Below, one piece after another: positions 60,386 to 64,000 of a stretch of 64,000 bases of DNA (position 1 is its first letter; every line of letters begins with the position of its first letter). The notes under the pieces are model-generated. The model saw only the letters and a list, made by a program, of their open reading frames with translations, was not told the DNA's origin and did no database searches. The DNA is from Microbulbifer thermotolerans (lineage in GTDB: Bacteria > Pseudomonadota > Gammaproteobacteria > Pseudomonadales > Cellvibrionaceae): positions 275,209-339,208 of the forward strand of contig NZ_FOKT01000004.1 of assembly GCF_900112305.1 (NCBI RefSeq), read 5' to 3'. Position numbers and translations under genes: made by a program.

Positions 60386-61477
60386 CTAAAACGTATGGAA
60401 TATTGGCGTCCAGCCATTGAGAATCTTTTTCCGCACAAATTTTTCCGCTTGTCTTTCGCTTAACTGGCGCCGGGTGGATGTAATTTTGGCACCGGGGCCG
60501 TAGTTTTGGTACTCAAAAAAACGGGCGTCCTCAGGCGTGAATAGCGCGCTTTTGGTTCCGTCCCTGGCGGTACCGCGCATAGAGGCCCAGCCTGATGCGG
60601 CGATATGGCTGTCCATATACGTTTGGATAAATACGCTGGAACCAATCGCTTCCGGATCGGCGTAGCGGCCGTCGGGAAAGGTTGTTGTGGGATGCCATGG
60701 GCGCCCCAGAGGAACGGAGTCATCCGGTACCCCCTGTTCTTTGAGCAAGCGGCAACGGATAAATATCAACCCAAAAGCATTGTGGATATTGGTACTGGGT
60801 GCAGTGATATACCCGCTGGTTGTCATTTTTCGGCCCCGTACACGGCTAATGATGTCACTGTTTTCAAATAGCGCTGTACCAGCGCCGAAGATAAAATCCA
60901 CATTGCCTTCTATTCTGCTTTCCGTGAAATAGCTTCGCCCGGAATTGGCATACAGCGTGTCTTGAAAGCCGGAGATCTGGACTCTGCGAAAGGCCGCGCG
61001 GTCGGAATTTTTGTCTATGGCGAGAGCCACCGCCTGGGTGCCGTGAATTTTATTGGTCGCATCGGCATCCAGCGCATCGTTGGCGAGAAAGTCAAAGCTG
61101 TTTTCGATGGTCAGATTTTCGGCGCGGAAGTCCGGGGCCGTCACCGTCAGAGTGGCGGAGCGGAAGGTGCCCCAGGTTTCCTCGGAGCCGGGTATTTTTT
61201 GTGCCGCGTAAGCGTCGTGTGTGATGATGGTCCCTTCCCGGGACTCACCGATCAGGGTGATATTGGGCTTGTCGACCGTTAGTTTTTCTTTGTAATTACC
61301 ATTGCGGATAAAGATTAAATAGGGCTTTTTGGAGGCAGAAGGTGCGGCCTCAAGTGCCGCGCCCACACTGGTGTAACTTCCGTGCACGCCAGCCGCATCG
61401 ACCACGGCGTGATAATTCTGGGCTGCTGCGCTGGAGTGGAAAAAAATAAACAAAGCGGCGGCGAATAAATAACGCAT
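60386..61477 (-). CDS. Pectinesterase (CE8)
   Basis: 363 residues with a signal peptide (MRYLFAAALFIFFHSSAAAQ). It removes methyl groups from pectin, preparing it for pectate lyases. CE8 motifs: GNYKEKLTVDKPNITLIGES, GFQDTLY with catalytic Asp173, GNVDFIFG with catalytic Asp194 and LGRPW with Arg259 and Trp261. It has no carbohydrate-binding module. It is followed upstream by a 377-bp gap (61478-61854) with its promoter, an unexplained CCGACTCG/CGAGTCGG inverted repeat (61730-61763) and the terminator of the next pectate lyase gene. Confidence 0.93.
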   Translation of the reverse strand: MRYLFAAALFIFFHSSAAAQNYHAVVDAAGVHGSYTSVGAALEAAPSASKKPYLIFIRNGNYKEKLTVDKPNITLIGESREGTIITHDAYAAQKIPGSEETWGTFRSATLTVTAPDFRAENLTIENSFDFLANDALDADATNKIHGTQAVALAIDKNSDRAAFRRVQISGFQDTLYANSGRSYFTESRIEGNVDFIFGAGTALFENSDIISRVRGRKMTTSGYITAPSTNIHNAFGLIFIRCRLLKEQGVPDDSVPLGRPWHPTTTFPDGRYADPEAIGSSVFIQTYMDSHIAASGWASMRGTARDGTKSALFTPEDARFFEYQNYGPGAKITSTRRQLSERQAEKFVRKKILNGWTPIFHTF

Positions 61478-61802
61478 TTTGTGCTCCGGGTAATTGATAA
61501 AAGATCAGCCTGTCGGGAGCTGCTATTCTTGGGCGATTTGTGGGATTTCCCTGCGGGAAATATTTCATCATTCCTGTATGTGCACTGTTTTTGCGCTTGC
61601 TAAAAGCGTCTTCCTAGGGGGAAAGTCGTTCCAGATATAGCGAAAAAAAGCACCGAATATATAGTCTATTGATATTTTTCAGATCACTTCAAGCGGTTCG
61701 ATAAGTGTGACAATGCCTCCTGCATTTTCCCGACTCGATAGTGACGGTGACTGACCGAGTCGGTTAGTGGCCAGATAAGACACAGCGCTGATTTCTGCAC
61801 AC

Positions 61803-61827
61803 AAAAAAAAGGCGCCCAGGGGGCGCC
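61803..61827 (-). terminator. Rho-independent terminator of the modular pectate lyase gene
   Basis: On the minus strand GGCGCCC-CCT-GGGCGCC is followed by TTTTTTTT. It begins 28 bp after the stop codon. Confidence 0.9.
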
Positions 61828-61854
61828 AAGAGCTTGCCGAATATGGAGACTCGG

Positions 61855-63855
61855 CTACTGACAGGGGATCTCACCCAGGCCGACCACATAGTTGATGTCG
61901 TGAGCCAGGGGGGAATTGAAGGGGGCGCGGCGGCCTTTGCCAGCAGTGGCACTGATGTAGTCCACCAGATCTTGCCCTGCGGGTAACCAGTGGGCTTGAA
62001 TGGCGTCGCGGGACCTTTGCGTGTAGTTTTGGCTGAGATTGCCCACGGATCCGGACGCGTCAGTGATCTCACGCACGTAGGCGCTGTCCAGGTTACATTG
62101 GGCGTCGGAGAACCAGACGCGGGAACCTTCGCTACGGAAGTTACCTCCACCCACATCTCGTGCCAACTGTGCGGCGCGCTCGTCCAGTGCGGCGTGCGGA
62201 TCACTTTTTTCCTGGTGGTCGCGGTTGATCAAAAACGCGTTGTCCTCCCACAGCACACTGGCGCCCACGCGTACACTGAGTACATCTTTGCGGTAGTTCA
62301 TGAACAAATTGTTGAACATATGCGAGGTTCCGCGCCGAATCAGCGGTACGCGCCGCAGTGTGTTGCCCAGTGTGGAATAGTGGTCGTCGGTGGTGACGAA
62401 GGCGTTGTGATGCATGGTGGTGGTGATTTGCTCGTTAATCGTACGGCTATCACTGGAGCCATGCAGGGTTGCCCGCTTTACATTTACCAGGCGGTTGAAG
62501 GACATGGTGATGTCGTAGGCACCCACTTTCACGTCAAACGCCGAATCGCCGGTGGTATCAAAGGTATTTTTGTGAATCCAAATATCGTGGGAGGCTCCGG
62601 TGGAGCGGATCATATCGGGGTCCAGACCGTGGTCTTCGGTGTGCCCTGCGCCGCGGAAATCCAGATGCGTGAGGATGACGTTTTCCGCAGTCTGGGTGGG
62701 CTGTCCGGAACTGTCCTTGCCGATGGCAAAGCCACTGAAGCGGAAATAGGCTTTGCTGAGCCGACCGTCGATAGTTTTGTTGGAACCGATCACCGGGTTG
62801 CGGATCGGCAGGTTTTTATCGTTCAGCCGCTCGTTAAAGAATTCATCCAGGCAGGACTGGCCGGAACCATAGCCCTTGGCGGCGCACCATTGCCGGTAGT
62901 CGATGCACTGAGCCTGGGTGCCGTCGATGGCCGCCTGTACGGAAGCGTCACCGCAGTGAGTGCGATACATGGCGATCTCGGTTTCCTGGGCAAAATCAAA
63001 TTTGTCGAACACAATCCAGTTGTGCGTGTCGCCGCTGATGGCGTCGAGAATCTGCTGTTCTACGGAGCGGCCCTGGGGATCATTTTTTGTAATGACAGTT
63101 AGTTTGCTGCTACCGCCCGGGTCGTAACCTCCGAGAGCGTTTTCACCGTAGCCGAGTGCGCGACCAAGGGTGTCGGACAGGCACTTGACGATTTTCTGAT
63201 CCGTATCCAGTTCGGAGGAATCGCGCCAATTGACGTTTGGATCGGTGGCGAGGGTGTAGCAGGCATTGCTGATTCCACCACTGCTACTGCTGGATGAGCC
63301 GCCGCTGGAACTGGAGGAGCTGGAGCTGCTGGAGGAACCTCCACTAGAGCTACTGGAGGATGAGCCGCCGGAGCTGGAACTTCCCGACGAGGAGCTACTG
63401 CCCCCGCTCGCATTGTAGATCTCGAATTCGGCAATCCGCGGTGCACTGGTGGCGCTGTCGATCATCAGGTCGATTTTGTTCATGGATACATTGCCGAGAT
63501 AAACCTGCATGGCCGATCCTATGCCGTTGCCGGATGCCAGCTCTGCGCCGGTGTCGTGGTTGAGCAGGCGCCACCCCTGTACTGCGTTGCCTATCTCGCG
63601 AATGATCACCGTATTAAAGCTTCCGCCAAACTTTTTTGCAGAAATGCGTTCGCCGCTGGAAGAGCGGGGTTGCCAGTAGGTTTGCAGGTTGCCATCGACC
63701 GCATTGCCATAACTGGTTCCGCTGGCTTTGCTGCTGCCATCGGCACCACCGGACAGTGCTAGGTTTGGGCCCAGATCTTGAGCCGAGGTCCAGACCGACA
63801 TTAACCCGCCGAACAATGCGCCGAGCACTGCCGGAATTTTTGTATAAGTTTTCAT
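61855..63855 (-). CDS. Modular secreted pectate lyase: discoidin-like CBM, poly-serine linker, PL1-type beta-helix
   Basis: 666 residues. Signal peptide to about residue 25, a discoidin/F5-8-type carbohydrate-binding domain (27-149; NLALSGGADGSSKASGTSY, DGNLQTYWQP, RIAEFEIYNAS), a serine/glycine linker (151-194) and a catalytic beta-helix (about 197-666) with NPVIGSNKTIDGR, DPDMIRSTGASHDIWIHKNTF and DSAFDVKVGAYDITMSFN. Poly-serine linkers are a hallmark of Cellvibrio/Saccharophagus/Microbulbifer-type secreted enzymes. The ATG at 63855 is followed by Lys-Thr-Tyr-Thr-Lys. It probably cleaves cell-wall-bound pectate. Confidence 0.9.
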   Translation of the reverse strand: MKTYTKIPAVLGALFGGLMSVWTSAQDLGPNLALSGGADGSSKASGTSYGNAVDGNLQTYWQPRSSSGERISAKKFGGSFNTVIIREIGNAVQGWRLLNHDTGAELASGNGIGSAMQVYLGNVSMNKIDLMIDSATSAPRIAEFEIYNASGGSSSSSGSSSSGGSSSSSSSGGSSSSSSSSSSSGGSSSSSSGGISNACYTLATDPNVNWRDSSELDTDQKIVKCLSDTLGRALGYGENALGGYDPGGSSKLTVITKNDPQGRSVEQQILDAISGDTHNWIVFDKFDFAQETEIAMYRTHCGDASVQAAIDGTQAQCIDYRQWCAAKGYGSGQSCLDEFFNERLNDKNLPIRNPVIGSNKTIDGRLSKAYFRFSGFAIGKDSSGQPTQTAENVILTHLDFRGAGHTEDHGLDPDMIRSTGASHDIWIHKNTFDTTGDSAFDVKVGAYDITMSFNRLVNVKRATLHGSSDSRTINEQITTTMHHNAFVTTDDHYSTLGNTLRRVPLIRRGTSHMFNNLFMNYRKDVLSVRVGASVLWEDNAFLINRDHQEKSDPHAALDERAAQLARDVGGGNFRSEGSRVWFSDAQCNLDSAYVREITDASGSVGNLSQNYTQRSRDAIQAHWLPAGQDLVDYISATAGKGRRAPFNSPLAHDINYVVGLGEIPCQ

Positions 63856-64000
63856 AGGATTATCGGAATTGGTGTTTATCGGTAAGGCAGGCGCCCGAGA
63901 CGGGCGCCTTGATCCTGTGAGAATGAAAGGTATTAGTTATTGTTGTCTTCGGCATTTTCCCGCAGTTACGGTGTGGATGCGCCGCCACTACGGGAACTGT
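63856..64000 (-). other. Upstream region of the pectate lyase gene with hairpin; possible end of a truncated gene
   Basis: AGGCGCCCG and CGGGCGCCT (63889-63909) form a perfect 9-bp stem with a 3-base loop, consistent with the terminator of a minus-strand gene lying to the right, though the T-run is poor. A minus-strand frame ending at TAA 63966-63968 would code for the tail SSRSGGASTP of such a gene, serine-rich like local secreted enzymes, but 10 codons are too few to judge. Confidence 0.3.

Noticed and set aside
61730-61763. CCGACTCG/CGAGTCGG inverted repeat as a terminator
   Set aside because: The loop is 18 bases and no T-run follows on either strand; left as unexplained.
61990-63102. 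370-codon plus-strand frame opposite the modular pectate lyase
   Set aside because: Antisense to a clear secreted enzyme, with no signal or domain of its own.
63280-63420. Serine-codon-rich repeat tract resembling a tandem repeat or CRISPR-like array
   Set aside because: It is the coding sequence of the poly-serine/glycine linker of the pectate lyase, with no unique spacers.

Overview
The window looks like chromosome of a GC-rich, pectin-degrading marine gammaproteobacterium of the Cellvibrionales type; Microbulbifer-like is my best guess. The pointers are the poly-serine linker in a secreted pectate lyase, the TonB-dependent receptor and TRAP transporter embedded in a carbohydrate locus, a fused BioH-BioC protein, and Pseudomonas-type families (AhpA/YtjB, DUF3094, DUF945). 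The genus is inference; I saw no rRNA, tRNA, CRISPR array, prophage or intact transposase gene.

Region 1 (1-9.8 kb): an AhpA/YtjB-like membrane protein, then a complete leucine/isovalerate degradation operon liuR-liuA-liuB-liuC-liuD-liuE behind an 18-bp perfect palindrome that should be the LiuR operator; then a DUF945 protein. Region 2 (10-14.6 kb): small membrane protein, a degenerate hybrid signalling protein (HisKA-like, receiver and dead HPt-like parts, no ATPase domain), the alanine exporter AlaE, a PadR regulator with a palindromic operator, and a ketoacyl-ACP synthase III-family enzyme. Region 3 (14.7-20.8 kb): biotin synthesis, comF <-> bioB-bioF-bioHC, with bioD separated by an antiparallel L,D-transpeptidase gene; a near-canonical BirA operator lies between comF and bioB and contains comF's first codons.

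Region 4 (21-35.5 kb): an acyl-CoA dehydrogenase with a PsrA-like operator on its promoter, small DUF3094 and EVE proteins, a LytS/LytTR-type two-component pair, two tandem secreted tyrosine-rich proteins with matching leaders, a large lipoprotein, an MscS channel, a rhomboid protease, a guanidine-II riboswitch controlling an SMR guanidinium exporter, and a zinc-finger/TPR membrane protein. Region 5 (36-39.4 kb): Fe-dependent alcohol dehydrogenase, OsmC protein, peptidase B.

Region 6 (39.7-64 kb) is a pectin utilisation locus. Outside the cytoplasm: pectinesterase, two PL1-type pectate lyases, GH28 polygalacturonase and a DUF4861-GH105 lipoprotein; uptake: TonB receptor and TRAP DctPQM; cytoplasm: KduI, KduD, UxaC, a UxuB-family reductase, UxaA and KdgK, which merge the unsaturated and saturated galacturonate branches at 2-keto-3-deoxygluconate and phosphorylate it. 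A GntR/FCD regulator sits divergently from uxaA, and TGGTNNNACCA-type sites typical of that regulator class occur before uxaA, GH28, the TonB receptor, kdgK/uxaC and the TRAP genes.

Scattered through the window are seven copies (six of about 190-214 bp, one shortened to about 122 bp) of a nonautonomous inverted-repeat element with ends GGAACCTCTGATTAATTCGC, flanked in the best copies by 4-bp duplications CTAA, CTAG or TTAG. It is present in both orientations, always intergenic, and often abuts a stop codon. This MITE-like family is the most striking structure not explained by ordinary genes.
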